This document shows, in pieces, positions 25,892 to 33,767 of a stretch of DNA of 49,123 nt. Made by a program: the position numbers and the translations under genes. Positions within the stretch are counted from its first letter, which is position 1. Each line of letters begins with the position of its first letter. This stretch comes from Vibrio sp. 10N.261.45.E2 (GTDB lineage: Bacteria > Pseudomonadota > Gammaproteobacteria > Enterobacterales > Vibrionaceae): the NCBI RefSeq assembly GCF_002875705.1, contig NZ_MCZZ01000135.1, forward strand, positions 1 through 49,123, given 5' to 3'. Under the pieces are notes generated by a model. That model made no database searches. It saw only the letters and a list, made by a program, of their open reading frames with translations, and was not told the DNA's origin.

Positions 25892-26932
25892 CTAAGAAAG
25901 AGGCACATTGAGCAACAGCTCATCAACGATTTGCTCGGCACTCACCGAATTCGATAAGGCATCGAAGCTTGGAGTAATACGGTGACCTAATACCGAAACC
26001 ACGACCGTTCTCACATCATCAGGAGTCACATAATCACGCCCTCCGAGCCATGCATGAGCGCGGCTACATTTGTCCAAAGCGATCGATGCGCGAGGACTGA
26101 CGCCAACATCAATCCACTGTTCTAAATTTGAATCCGGGTACAAATGGGGGAAGCGAGTTGCCATAACAAGATCAACAATGTATTGCTTGATGGGTTGCGA
26201 GGTATGGATTCGTTTTACTGCTTCCTTCCCATCAGCGATATGCTGAGCACAGCCTTTAAATGCCGCGTGTAGCGGTTCATATTCATATTGTTCTCGCGCA
26301 TCCGTATCACTTTCTGGGTCTGTCGTTTCTTTCTCTTCGCCATTGATGGTTCCAAGTTCTTCTTGGCGAACCAAGTCAATGATTAACATTTCAGATTCTC
26401 GATCTGGATAATCAACATTTACCTTCATCATGAAACGATCCATCTGCGCTTCTGGTAGCGGATAGGTACCTTCCTGTTCAATTGGATTCTGCGTTGCGAT
26501 GACTAAAAACGGCTCTGGTAGCGACATCGTTTCACCGGCAACCGTCACAGTACCTTCAGCCATCGCTTCTAAAAGTGCGGCCTGAACCTTGGCGGGTGCT
26601 CTATTGATTTCATCAGCCAACACCATAGAGCTAAAAATGGGTCCAGCTTGGAACGTCAACTTCGCCTGTTCTTGATGATAGATCTGCGTGCCCGTGACAT
26701 CTGAAGGAAGCAAATCGGGCGTGAATTGCACACGGCTAAAAGCGAGGTTTAACCGTTCAGACAATATTTTAGCGGCGCGAGTTTTCGCCGTACCCGGAAG
26801 GCCCTCCAATAAAATGTGTCCTCCCGTCAGCAATGCAATCATCATCGATTGAGTGACATGAGCTTGGCCGATAATGGATTGGTTCGTCTGTTCAATTAAC
26901 TGACGAATGGCTTCACGAGTATTTGTAGACAT
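25892..26932 (-). CDS. moxR: MoxR-family AAA+ ATPase (module B)
   Basis: 346 residues. Walker A is GLPGTAKT, Walker B is VLADEINRAP, and the sensor region is LVIATQNPIEQEGTYPLPEAQMDRF. It is about 19 residues longer than the module A copy because of an acidic insert after the lid boundary (INGEEKETTDPESDTDAREQ), possibly a partner-specific loop. AAGG precedes the ATG. It lies 61 nt downstream of the HEAT/TPR gene. Confidence 0.94.
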   Translation of the reverse strand: MSTNTREAIRQLIEQTNQSIIGQAHVTQSMMIALLTGGHILLEGLPGTAKTRAAKILSERLNLAFSRVQFTPDLLPSDVTGTQIYHQEQAKLTFQAGPIFSSMVLADEINRAPAKVQAALLEAMAEGTVTVAGETMSLPEPFLVIATQNPIEQEGTYPLPEAQMDRFMMKVNVDYPDRESEMLIIDLVRQEELGTINGEEKETTDPESDTDAREQYEYEPLHAAFKGCAQHIADGKEAVKRIHTSQPIKQYIVDLVMATRFPHLYPDSNLEQWIDVGVSPRASIALDKCSRAHAWLGGRDYVTPDDVRTVVVSVLGHRITPSFDALSNSVSAEQIVDELLLNVPLS

Positions 26933-26993
26933 AACGTTACCTTGTAATACTATCTAAATAAGCTGTAGTGCCTCAGTAGGTATCAGCATTGAT

Positions 26994-28040
26994 TTAATTG
27001 GACAGATAGAGTTTTTTTAGGTTTGATACAACATCTTGAGGTGCGACAGAATCGAGCTCAGCTAGGCACTTAGTGGCATTTTCCCCGGCAATCAATAATG
27101 TGTCGCACAATGCGTATAGATAAGCCGGTTGAGCGTGATCCTGATAGATGTCTTGATAGACTTTGATTGCGGTTTCAGCATTACTATCTCGAACCAAAGT
27201 CGCATAAGCATATCCATAAGAACCGTTGTTACGATCCAATTCATACGCATTTCTGAGACGACGCAACGCATTCAATCTTTCCTTGGTTCGTAAGTAAGAT
27301 AGGCCAAGGCTATGGTGTAGAGAAGCTTCTTGTGGATACTCTACGAGTGCCTGCTTTAAAATACGTTGAGCTTGTTTATCGTCATTTATACTTTTCAAAT
27401 ATTCTGCGTAAGCAATAGCGACTCTCGGCTCTTTATGATGATCAAACAGATTCAAGTAGATCAGCTCGGCCTGTTCAAAGTCACCTTTAATGGTATAGAT
27501 CCATGCGCGCTCCATATCTCCATCAAGATCATTGGGCAACAAAGCTAAGTGCCTATCCACTGCTGGCTCTAGACGGTCAAGATACTCTCCTGAAAGCTGT
27601 GGCCAAAGTTCGATCAAGGTTCGGACAGCCTGAGCTTCAACCTCAAGGTCAACATCATCTAGCATTGGAGAGACAACATCCCACTTTGCTTTACCCTGCC
27701 ACTGCTCTGCCGCTTGTATTGCAGCCAAACGCATTTGCGGATGTTCTGAACGTGATGCTCTAGCGACCGCAATGACCGAATTCGGGCCATAATACAAACC
27801 CAAATTAACGGTCGCAGCCGCGCGTTGCGCTAAAGGCAAAGCTTCATTTTGAGAATATTCCGCGAGTAACAACTCACGCTGTTCAGCAACAGTGACCACT
27901 TGGCTTACGCTTGCATTATCTGCGCTTGCATTACCTAAAGGCTGAACACTCGCTGCCAGCGAGAAACAAGAATAAAAGGTAAATAGCGTTCCAACAAGAA
28001 TCAGCAACACGGCTGACCCATTGATTATACGAAATTTCAT
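26994..28040 (-). CDS. Exported HEAT/TPR-repeat protein (heme-less)
   Basis: 348 residues. An N-terminal signal/anchor (VLLILVGTLFTFYSCFSLAA) is followed by HEAT-like helices (about 60-150) and TPR-like repeats (about 165-320). The C-terminal ~45 residues (PAYLYALCDTLL..., LDSVAPQDVVSNLKKLYLSN) resemble the end of the octaheme cytochrome at 7812-10172, and gene order relative to moxR is the same, so it appears to be the module B counterpart of that protein without its cytochrome half. It contains no CxxCH. It overlaps the upstream gene by 4 nt (ATGA). A role as periplasmic scaffold for a client enzyme is an inference. Confidence 0.8.
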   Translation of the reverse strand: MKFRIINGSAVLLILVGTLFTFYSCFSLAASVQPLGNASADNASVSQVVTVAEQRELLLAEYSQNEALPLAQRAAATVNLGLYYGPNSVIAVARASRSEHPQMRLAAIQAAEQWQGKAKWDVVSPMLDDVDLEVEAQAVRTLIELWPQLSGEYLDRLEPAVDRHLALLPNDLDGDMERAWIYTIKGDFEQAELIYLNLFDHHKEPRVAIAYAEYLKSINDDKQAQRILKQALVEYPQEASLHHSLGLSYLRTKERLNALRRLRNAYELDRNNGSYGYAYATLVRDSNAETAIKVYQDIYQDHAQPAYLYALCDTLLIAGENATKCLAELDSVAPQDVVSNLKKLYLSN

Positions 28041-28573
28041 TGTGTATAACGCTCCACCTGAAGCTGTTGAGACAGCTCTTCAGCTCTCACCATGAGCGCA
28101 TGCATAAAATAGATCTCGTCTGTTTTTGCAAAGCTATGGAGGAGCAGCCATTCATTCAAAGCATCGAGTGTTTGTGCATGCTCAACCTCTTCCAGTTCAC
28201 TGCTCAAGTAACCCAACGTTTTTAAGCCAGAAACCAACTCTTCATAGTTAATCGGAGGCATCATCAAAGTGATAAATTGAGGATCATTCGTCATTAACAT
28301 TACGTCATAATTCGCTTTCGCCACTTCATAATTCGTACGTTTTGCGTCGTATTTTTCACCACATTGAGGGTTTTTAGGCAGCTTTTGACAAAGATTAAAA
28401 AGCGTAGCAAATTCAGTATACCGTTCACTTTTGGTATGAAAAGCCATATCAATCACCGCTTTTATCGATGCTTGATTAAATAGAGTATCTGTCGGTAACA
28501 CCTCTTTGACTTGAGCGATAGCCACTTGGCTAAACAGTGCAGCGGCGAGTAACACAGCAGTTTTTAGTTTCAT
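28037..28573 (-). CDS. Hypothetical exported protein
   Basis: 178 residues with a clean signal peptide (MKLKTAVLLAAALFSQVAIA). The mature part is helical and has two cysteines (NLCQKLPKNPQC) that could form a disulfide. I do not recognise a family. It is co-transcribed, lying 12 nt after the anSME gene (GAGG upstream of the ATG) and overlapping the HEAT/TPR gene by 4 nt. Module A has no equivalent. Confidence 0.75.
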   Translation of the reverse strand: MKLKTAVLLAAALFSQVAIAQVKEVLPTDTLFNQASIKAVIDMAFHTKSERYTEFATLFNLCQKLPKNPQCGEKYDAKRTNYEVAKANYDVMLMTNDPQFITLMMPPINYEELVSGLKTLGYLSSELEEVEHAQTLDALNEWLLLHSFAKTDEIYFMHALMVRAEELSQQLQVERYTQ

Positions 28574-28585
28574 TACGTCATGCCT

Positions 28586-29878
28586 CTATTTGAATTTGAT
28601 CTTCATGGCATCGCTATTGATGCCTTTGTTTACCGGGTAACCCATAGTGGCAACAACCATCGAGATGTAGGGGTCAATATGTGAAAAGAATCGCTTCCAT
28701 CCCGCACACAAATAATTCAAGCCTGTTTCACCATCGAGGGTTTTGATGAAGCGATTTTTTGGGCACTCTCCAAAACAAGCGAATTGATAAGTACACTCGC
28801 GACACTGTTTAGGTAACGTTGATTCTTTTGCTCGGCCAAACTCTTCTTGGCCTTGTGAAAATTGCATATCTTCAAGCTTGGCATCATTGATATTGCCAAG
28901 TTTATATTCAGGGTAAACGTAATGGTCACAAGCAAACACATCCCCATTGTGTTCAATAGCTAAACCTTTTCCGCACATAGGAGCCAGTGTACAAAGCGGG
29001 TTCACACGGCCCATCCAAGTTTCAACGCAAGATTCAAAATACGGCACATTCACTTTACCGATATCGTTCTCTAGCCACTCATCGAAAATAGTACAGAGAA
29101 ACTCACCCCATTGGTGATCAGATACACACCAAGACTCAACAATCGAGTTCGGGTGGCTAGGCTCAGTTTCAGGCATGCCTTGGAAAATAACCTCTTCTTC
29201 TGACCACTTTTGTGGAGCTGTCTCTCGGAATGACTTAGGTTCAACGATTGGGATGAACTGCATTTGAGGTGAGCCAATCTCATCTCGTAGGAAACGGTAA
29301 ACGTCAAGAGGGTTTGAACCAGTCAGGTTATTTACACACGTCAACGTGGCAAAGTTAACCTTATGCTTATGCAGAATATCGACACCCTTCATGGTTTGCT
29401 TAAACGTGCCTCGCCCAGAGCGGTTGGTGCGATAAGCATTGTGAATCATCTCAGGTCCATCAATACTTAAACCAACCATGAAGTTGTTTTTGCTTAAGAA
29501 CTTGCCCCATTCATCATTCAACAATGTGCCGTTGGTCTGAAGGTTGTTTTCAATCTTCACGCCTTTCGGGCAATATTTCTTTTGAAGGCGTACCACATCG
29601 CGGAAATAATTAACACCAAGCAGAGTCGGTTCACCACCTTGCCAATGGAAAACGATCTCTCGATGATTTTGTTGTTCAATGTAGGACCTGATGTAAGTCT
29701 CTAACATCTCTTCAGACATACGACTGCCACATCCCATTTCGTGGCCAAGAAGCTCTTCCTTGCTTAAGTAGTAACAATATGTGCAATCAATATTGCACGC
29801 CGATCCAATAGGCTTAGTCATGATATTCATGCGCTTAGATGGCATGTTCGGTTGATAACTACTTAGCTGGATACTCAT
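28586..29878 (-). CDS. Anaerobic sulfatase-maturating enzyme (radical SAM/SPASM)
   Basis: 430 residues. The radical-SAM [4Fe-4S] motif is C28-N-I-D-C32-T-Y-C35, with a WQGGEPTLLG block. The C-terminal SPASM domain has the cysteine pattern expected for two auxiliary clusters (CTLAPMCGKG, FACDHYVYP, QCRECTYQFACFGECP, YLCAGW). The Asp in FACDHYVYP matches the proposed catalytic Asp of the family. It oxidises the active-site Cys or Ser of sulfatases to formylglycine in the cytoplasm before export, without oxygen. All three sulfatases here carry CTAGR and are plausible clients. It follows sulfatase 3 behind a terminator and heads the module B operon. Confidence 0.95.
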   Translation of the reverse strand: MSIQLSSYQPNMPSKRMNIMTKPIGSACNIDCTYCYYLSKEELLGHEMGCGSRMSEEMLETYIRSYIEQQNHREIVFHWQGGEPTLLGVNYFRDVVRLQKKYCPKGVKIENNLQTNGTLLNDEWGKFLSKNNFMVGLSIDGPEMIHNAYRTNRSGRGTFKQTMKGVDILHKHKVNFATLTCVNNLTGSNPLDVYRFLRDEIGSPQMQFIPIVEPKSFRETAPQKWSEEEVIFQGMPETEPSHPNSIVESWCVSDHQWGEFLCTIFDEWLENDIGKVNVPYFESCVETWMGRVNPLCTLAPMCGKGLAIEHNGDVFACDHYVYPEYKLGNINDAKLEDMQFSQGQEEFGRAKESTLPKQCRECTYQFACFGECPKNRFIKTLDGETGLNYLCAGWKRFFSHIDPYISMVVATMGYPVNKGINSDAMKIKFK

Positions 29879-29931
29879 TAGGGTTCCCCTCTTTGATTTA
29901 TATTTATGGTATGCAGAGAACGGTTTTGAGT

Positions 29932-29948
29932 AATCAGTATAAATACTG
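29932..29948. promoter_or_regulatory. AATCAGTA-N4-TACTG motif upstream of anSME
   Basis: AATCAGTATAAATACTG contains the perfect palindrome CAGTAT-AA-ATACTG, about 55-70 nt upstream of the anSME ATG. It matches 15 of 17 positions of 31679-31695 upstream of sulfatase 3. The adjacent sequence on the minus strand, TTATAAGCA, also resembles part of the 28-nt block at 12161-12188. Confidence 0.55.
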
Positions 29949-29970
29949 CTTATAAGTCTGGTCTATTTAA

Positions 29971-30003
29971 AGAAAAAAAAGAGGCAAGCGAATGCTTGCC
30001 TCT
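29971..30003 (-). terminator. Terminator after sulfatase 3
   Basis: GAGGCAAGC (29981-29989) and GCTTGCCTC (29994-30002) form a 9-bp stem with a GAAT loop. On the minus strand it runs into a T-rich tract (complement of AAAGAAAAAAAA). It separates sulfatase 3 from the anSME operon. Confidence 0.9.
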
Positions 30004-30028
30004 TGATAATCCATTCCCGACAAATGAA

Positions 30029-31609
30029 TTATTGGTATTGAGCGCGTTGCCAGATTTGCATCTTGTCTACAATCTTATCGATAGAGAACGAACCTGGTAC
30101 TTGACGAGGTGGGAACTCTTGGAAAGATTGCAAGAATTGGAACGTGTATGCTGCGCCCATGTACATGTATGGTAAGTGCTCAACTTGCCATTGTGCATAG
30201 CCTACACCATCTTTGTGTGCATTCTCATACGGGTCTTGACGTAAGTTAAAGATGTATGGGAAACGCAGTTCATTAAACTGGCACTGCCAAGTTTTAATAC
30301 CGTGACACTCATTCACAGTGAACATCAACTTCCAATCACCCATACGTACTGCAGAGATGTGACCATCGTCTGCTGCGTATACAAAGCCTTTACGTGGCCA
30401 ATTAGGGTTACTGTCAGCTGTTGTGTTCTTACCTTCTTTAAGAGCAGGCATTAGGTTGTAACCATCTAGGTGAACCTTGTACTCTTTGCCGTTAAGCTTC
30501 GTGCCCTTTTTCAACTCTTCTTTGATGTTCTTTGCGCCAGCGGCTGCTAGGTAGGTCGGAGCCCAGTCATTATGTGCTGCGATTTCGTTCGCAACAGTGC
30601 CCGCTGGGATCTTGTTCGGCCAACGTACCATTGCTGGTACACGGAAGCCACCTTCCCACGTAGAGTTCTTCTCTCCGTAGTAACGTGATGTTGCACCATC
30701 AGGCCAAGACCATTTCTCTGCACCGTTATCGGTGGTGTAAGACACGATCGTGTTATCTGCGATTTTTAGCTCATCAAGTTTGTCTAGCAGTTGACCAACC
30801 ATGTTATCGTGCTCAACCATGCCGTCACCGTATAGGCCGCCACGTTTAGAGATGCCTTTAGACTCTTCTTTCAGGTGAGTCCAAACGTGCATACGTGTTG
30901 AGTTGAACCATACAAAGAAAGGCTTTTTCTCTTTGTGTGCGCGATCGATGAAATCGAGTGCGCCTTCAAGGAACTCTTCATCAACGGTTTCCATACGCTT
31001 AATCGTTAGGGCACCCGTATCTTCAATGCGGCCGTCAGCGTATGAATGGATAACACCACGAGGGCCAAAACGCTTCTTAAACGCTGGATTTTTCGGGTAA
31101 TCTGGATGCTCAGGCTCTTCTTCCGCGTTCAAATGGTAAAGGCTACCCATGAACTCATCAAAACCGTTAGCAGTAGGTAGGTGCTCATCGCGGTCACCAA
31201 GGTGGTTCTTACCAAACTGACCTGTCATGTAACCTTGCTCTTTAAGCATCGTCGCGATAGTTGGATCTTCTGGTCGCATACCTTCAGCTGCGCCTGGCAT
31301 ACCAACTTTCGTTAAGCCTGTACGCATAGGGTGTTGGCCAGTGATAAATGCTGAACGACCAGCCGTACAAGAGTTCTCACCGTAGAAGTCAGTGAACAAT
31401 ACACCTTCGTTCGCGATACGGTCGATGTTTGGTGTCCAGTGGCCTGCTTGTCCGCGAGTATAAGCAGAAATGTTATCGATACCGATATCATCACCCCAAA
31501 TAGCGAGGATGTTAGGGCGAGCAGTATCCGTTGTCGCAAAGCTAGCCATTGAGGTAGCAGCCAACGCCGCACCTACAGCCAATTGCAAGAATGTTTTCTT
31601 ATTAAACAT
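30029..31609 (-). CDS. Periplasmic arylsulfatase-type sulfatase 3 (Cys-type)
   Basis: 526 residues. A signal peptide (about 1-26, LQLAVGAALAATSMASFA) precedes NILAIWGDDIG. The formylglycine motif is C81-T-A-G-R85, followed by GKNHLGD and TTDNGAE. It is closely related to sulfatases 1 and 2, sharing LYHLNAEEEPE, FGPRGVI and VHLDGYN. Two extra cysteines (NECHGIKTWQC, about residue 430) are absent from the other two and could form a disulfide. Codon use is biased as in sulfatase 2. It is probably monocistronic, with some read-through into the anSME operon possible. Confidence 0.94.
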   Translation of the reverse strand: MFNKKTFLQLAVGAALAATSMASFATTDTARPNILAIWGDDIGIDNISAYTRGQAGHWTPNIDRIANEGVLFTDFYGENSCTAGRSAFITGQHPMRTGLTKVGMPGAAEGMRPEDPTIATMLKEQGYMTGQFGKNHLGDRDEHLPTANGFDEFMGSLYHLNAEEEPEHPDYPKNPAFKKRFGPRGVIHSYADGRIEDTGALTIKRMETVDEEFLEGALDFIDRAHKEKKPFFVWFNSTRMHVWTHLKEESKGISKRGGLYGDGMVEHDNMVGQLLDKLDELKIADNTIVSYTTDNGAEKWSWPDGATSRYYGEKNSTWEGGFRVPAMVRWPNKIPAGTVANEIAAHNDWAPTYLAAAGAKNIKEELKKGTKLNGKEYKVHLDGYNLMPALKEGKNTTADSNPNWPRKGFVYAADDGHISAVRMGDWKLMFTVNECHGIKTWQCQFNELRFPYIFNLRQDPYENAHKDGVGYAQWQVEHLPYMYMGAAYTFQFLQSFQEFPPRQVPGSFSIDKIVDKMQIWQRAQYQ

Positions 31610-31678
31610 GAGTCAAACCTTATTTTTAATAGAAGTATTGATTTCACTAACCATTATTTTAGATAAAACAAAAAAGTG

Positions 31679-31695
31679 AATCAGTACAATTACTG
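31679..31695. promoter_or_regulatory. AATCAGTA-N4-TACTG motif upstream of sulfatase 3
   Basis: AATCAGTACAATTACTG lies about 70-86 nt upstream of the sulfatase-3 ATG. It matches 15 of 17 positions of the site upstream of anSME. The inverted arms TCAGTA/TACTGA surround CAAT. Confidence 0.55.
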
Positions 31696-31790
31696 AATAA
31701 CAAACAAATTTTAAAAAAGCGTTATCGATGTTCGATTAATTAAAAATGTGAAGCAGCAATATCACTGGTTTAATTAAGCGAATAATCTGA

Positions 31791-32606
31791 TCATTTTTTT
31801 CTTTGATCGTTATGGCCGGCCATAAAGTCATTCGTTCCGCTGACTCTTGAAAGCCAGTCGTAACCTTTAAATCCAATGAGACCACGTATAAGAGGAATTA
31901 AACCAACCATACGAGGGCGAGCAACGCAGATTTTGTTTTTCTTAATACCATTCCAAACTGCATTGACCATTTCATCAGTTGAGATCGCAGGCATTAATTT
32001 AGAGTGTGCGCCATCAAACATCCCAGTGTTAATATGACCAGGGTTAACCGTTGTGACATTAATGTGAGGTAGGGATTCTGCTAGCTCAACTCGTAATGAG
32101 TTTGACCACCCAATCACTGCCCACTTACTGCTGCAGTAAACCGCAATTTTAGGGCAATACATATAACCCGCACCAGACGAAATATTCACAATATGACAGT
32201 CAGACTCTTCGGCCATTGCTGGCAAAAATGCGCGAGTGATGTGCATTGGCGCAATGCTGTTGATTTGCATTGAAAGGTCAATATTCTGAGGCTGATGGTT
32301 AATAAAATCATCGGAGAATACAATACCAGCATTATTGATTAACAGGTGAACGGGACCGATTTCATCCAATACAATTTGTGCTGTTTCATAGATAAGGTCA
32401 GTGTCGGTAACATTCAACACAAAAGTATGAATAGACGTTTTACTGTCTTTGAATTCATCCTTAACTTTTTCCATCGCAGCTTCGTTTAGATCCCAAATAA
32501 CCACATGTTTAGCACCATCTTTAACGGCTCGATCAACATACGCCTTACCCATACCCATTGCACCGCCTGTTACCAAAACGGTTTTATTCATAACGCTTTT
32601 CATCAT
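31791..32606 (-). CDS. Short-chain dehydrogenase/reductase
   Basis: 271 residues, classical SDR. The cofactor-binding motif is TGGAMGMG near the N-terminus, with LLINNAG, the catalytic Ser in NISSGAG and YCSSK (Tyr-x-x-x-Lys). A C-terminal extension (MVGLIPLIRGLIGFKGYDWL) may contact a membrane or a lipid-like substrate. GGAGAG precedes tandem ATGs at 32606 and 32603, and either may be used. The substrate is unknown. It is divergent from the LuxR-type regulator at 32846. Confidence 0.9.
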   Translation of the reverse strand: MMKSVMNKTVLVTGGAMGMGKAYVDRAVKDGAKHVVIWDLNEAAMEKVKDEFKDSKTSIHTFVLNVTDTDLIYETAQIVLDEIGPVHLLINNAGIVFSDDFINHQPQNIDLSMQINSIAPMHITRAFLPAMAEESDCHIVNISSGAGYMYCPKIAVYCSSKWAVIGWSNSLRVELAESLPHINVTTVNPGHINTGMFDGAHSKLMPAISTDEMVNAVWNGIKKNKICVARPRMVGLIPLIRGLIGFKGYDWLSRVSGTNDFMAGHNDQRKK

Positions 32607-32743
32607 CGCTCTCCGACTAAAAATATTTGGTTATTTGTCATTCAAATAACCAAATATTTTTCTAATAAAGGTCTAACCTGAATACTTCGAATGCAGGTAT
32701 GCAACAATATTATGGCGATATCGCTCGGACTTATACGGTAAAA

Positions 32744-32768
32744 AATACTGCATTTAGAATGAATACTG
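32744..32768. promoter_or_regulatory. Direct AATACTG repeats upstream of LuxR-type gene
   Basis: AATACTG occurs at 32744-32750 and 32762-32768, 18 nt apart, about 80-100 nt upstream of the regulator ATG. The second copy sits within the palindrome AATAC-TG-GTATT. The half-site resembles the TACTG arms of the motifs at 29932 and 31679. Confidence 0.35.
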
Positions 32769-32845
32769 GTATTTTCTAAGAAAAAATTGACACCTTTCTG
32801 ACTGGCAAGTTATCTTAATCAATCAGGCCATGAGACGAGCTTATA

Positions 32846-33625
32846 ATGAGAAATATCAACCATCTAAGTTATGAAGAATTTCTTCATTCACAAATAGCAG
32901 CAATGACCTCTTGCCAGCCAAAAAATTTCAACATGAAGTTTCTTGAATTAGCATTAGACGGTATTGAGTGGTTTAAGTTAGACAGAATTACTCTATTCCC
33001 TAACTCCATGATATTGTTGAATGACGGCAAGACCATCTCTGTTTCACGCGAACATATTCCAAAACTAGATAAACAAAAATTTTTGCTCGGTAACTACATT
33101 GATTACCTCAAATTGCTTCGCTCTAAACAGGAATATCAAATCTTCGATTGTGAAAGTCTCAAAAACTCAAAGATTGAACCACTAAGGGCACTCTACGATG
33201 AGGGTGCTCGTTGGCACGGCATCGTACATTTAGAACTGTTTGGTCAAACATGGGGTGCGTTAGCGTTTGCCCGATTCAGCAATGATGAACCAGAAATGAC
33301 CCAACAACAGCTAAAAAGACTTAAACTACTTTGTGACACTTGGCTTGTTTACTGGCAACACTCCACCGTTACGCGCAGTCTGAGCCACGGAACAGATAAG
33401 CTCTTTGATGAAAACGAGAAATTGCTCAGGTTAAGTAAGAAACAGTGCACCGTATTAACTTTTTTGGCGCAAGGCCTCACAGCAAAGCAGTGTGCTAAAA
33501 AATTATTCTTAAGCCCAAGAACAGTTGAATCGCATAAGTATCGGATGATGGATCTTCTTGAACTAGAAAGTCATACCGAATTAGTTCAATTTGCGCTCAG
33601 AAACGGCCTAGGTATTGATGGATAA
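32846..33625 (+). CDS. LuxR/NarL-type HTH transcriptional regulator
   Basis: 259 residues. The C-terminal LuxR HTH (about 195-255: LSKKQCTVLTFLAQGLTAKQCAKKLFLSPRTVESHKYRMM) is clear. The N-terminal ~180 residues contain no receiver domain (no DD/D/K pattern) and look like a GAF/autoinducer-type sensory fold (ARWHGIVHLELFGQTWGALAF), though I cannot assign a ligand. It is transcribed divergently from the SDR at 31791. It is a candidate for binding the nearby TACTG-containing palindromes. Confidence 0.87.
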   Translation: MRNINHLSYEEFLHSQIAAMTSCQPKNFNMKFLELALDGIEWFKLDRITLFPNSMILLNDGKTISVSREHIPKLDKQKFLLGNYIDYLKLLRSKQEYQIFDCESLKNSKIEPLRALYDEGARWHGIVHLELFGQTWGALAFARFSNDEPEMTQQQLKRLKLLCDTWLVYWQHSTVTRSLSHGTDKLFDENEKLLRLSKKQCTVLTFLAQGLTAKQCAKKLFLSPRTVESHKYRMMDLLELESHTELVQFALRNGLGIDG

Positions 33626-33651
33626 ACGCTCGCTTATCCTACTTTTCTCTG

Positions 33652-33676
33652 AAGGTGCTCTCTGCAGCACCTTTTT
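33652..33676 (+). terminator. Terminator of LuxR-type regulator gene
   Basis: AAGGTGCT (33652-33659) pairs with AGCACCTT (33666-33673) across a 6-nt loop and is followed by TTT. Confidence 0.8.
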
Positions 33677-33767
33677 AAAACTCAGTAAATTTACTCTACC
33701 CTCCCTTAAAACACTCGAATAACATCCTTTGCATCCAGCTTTAACCAACACGAATGGTAGGCATAAG

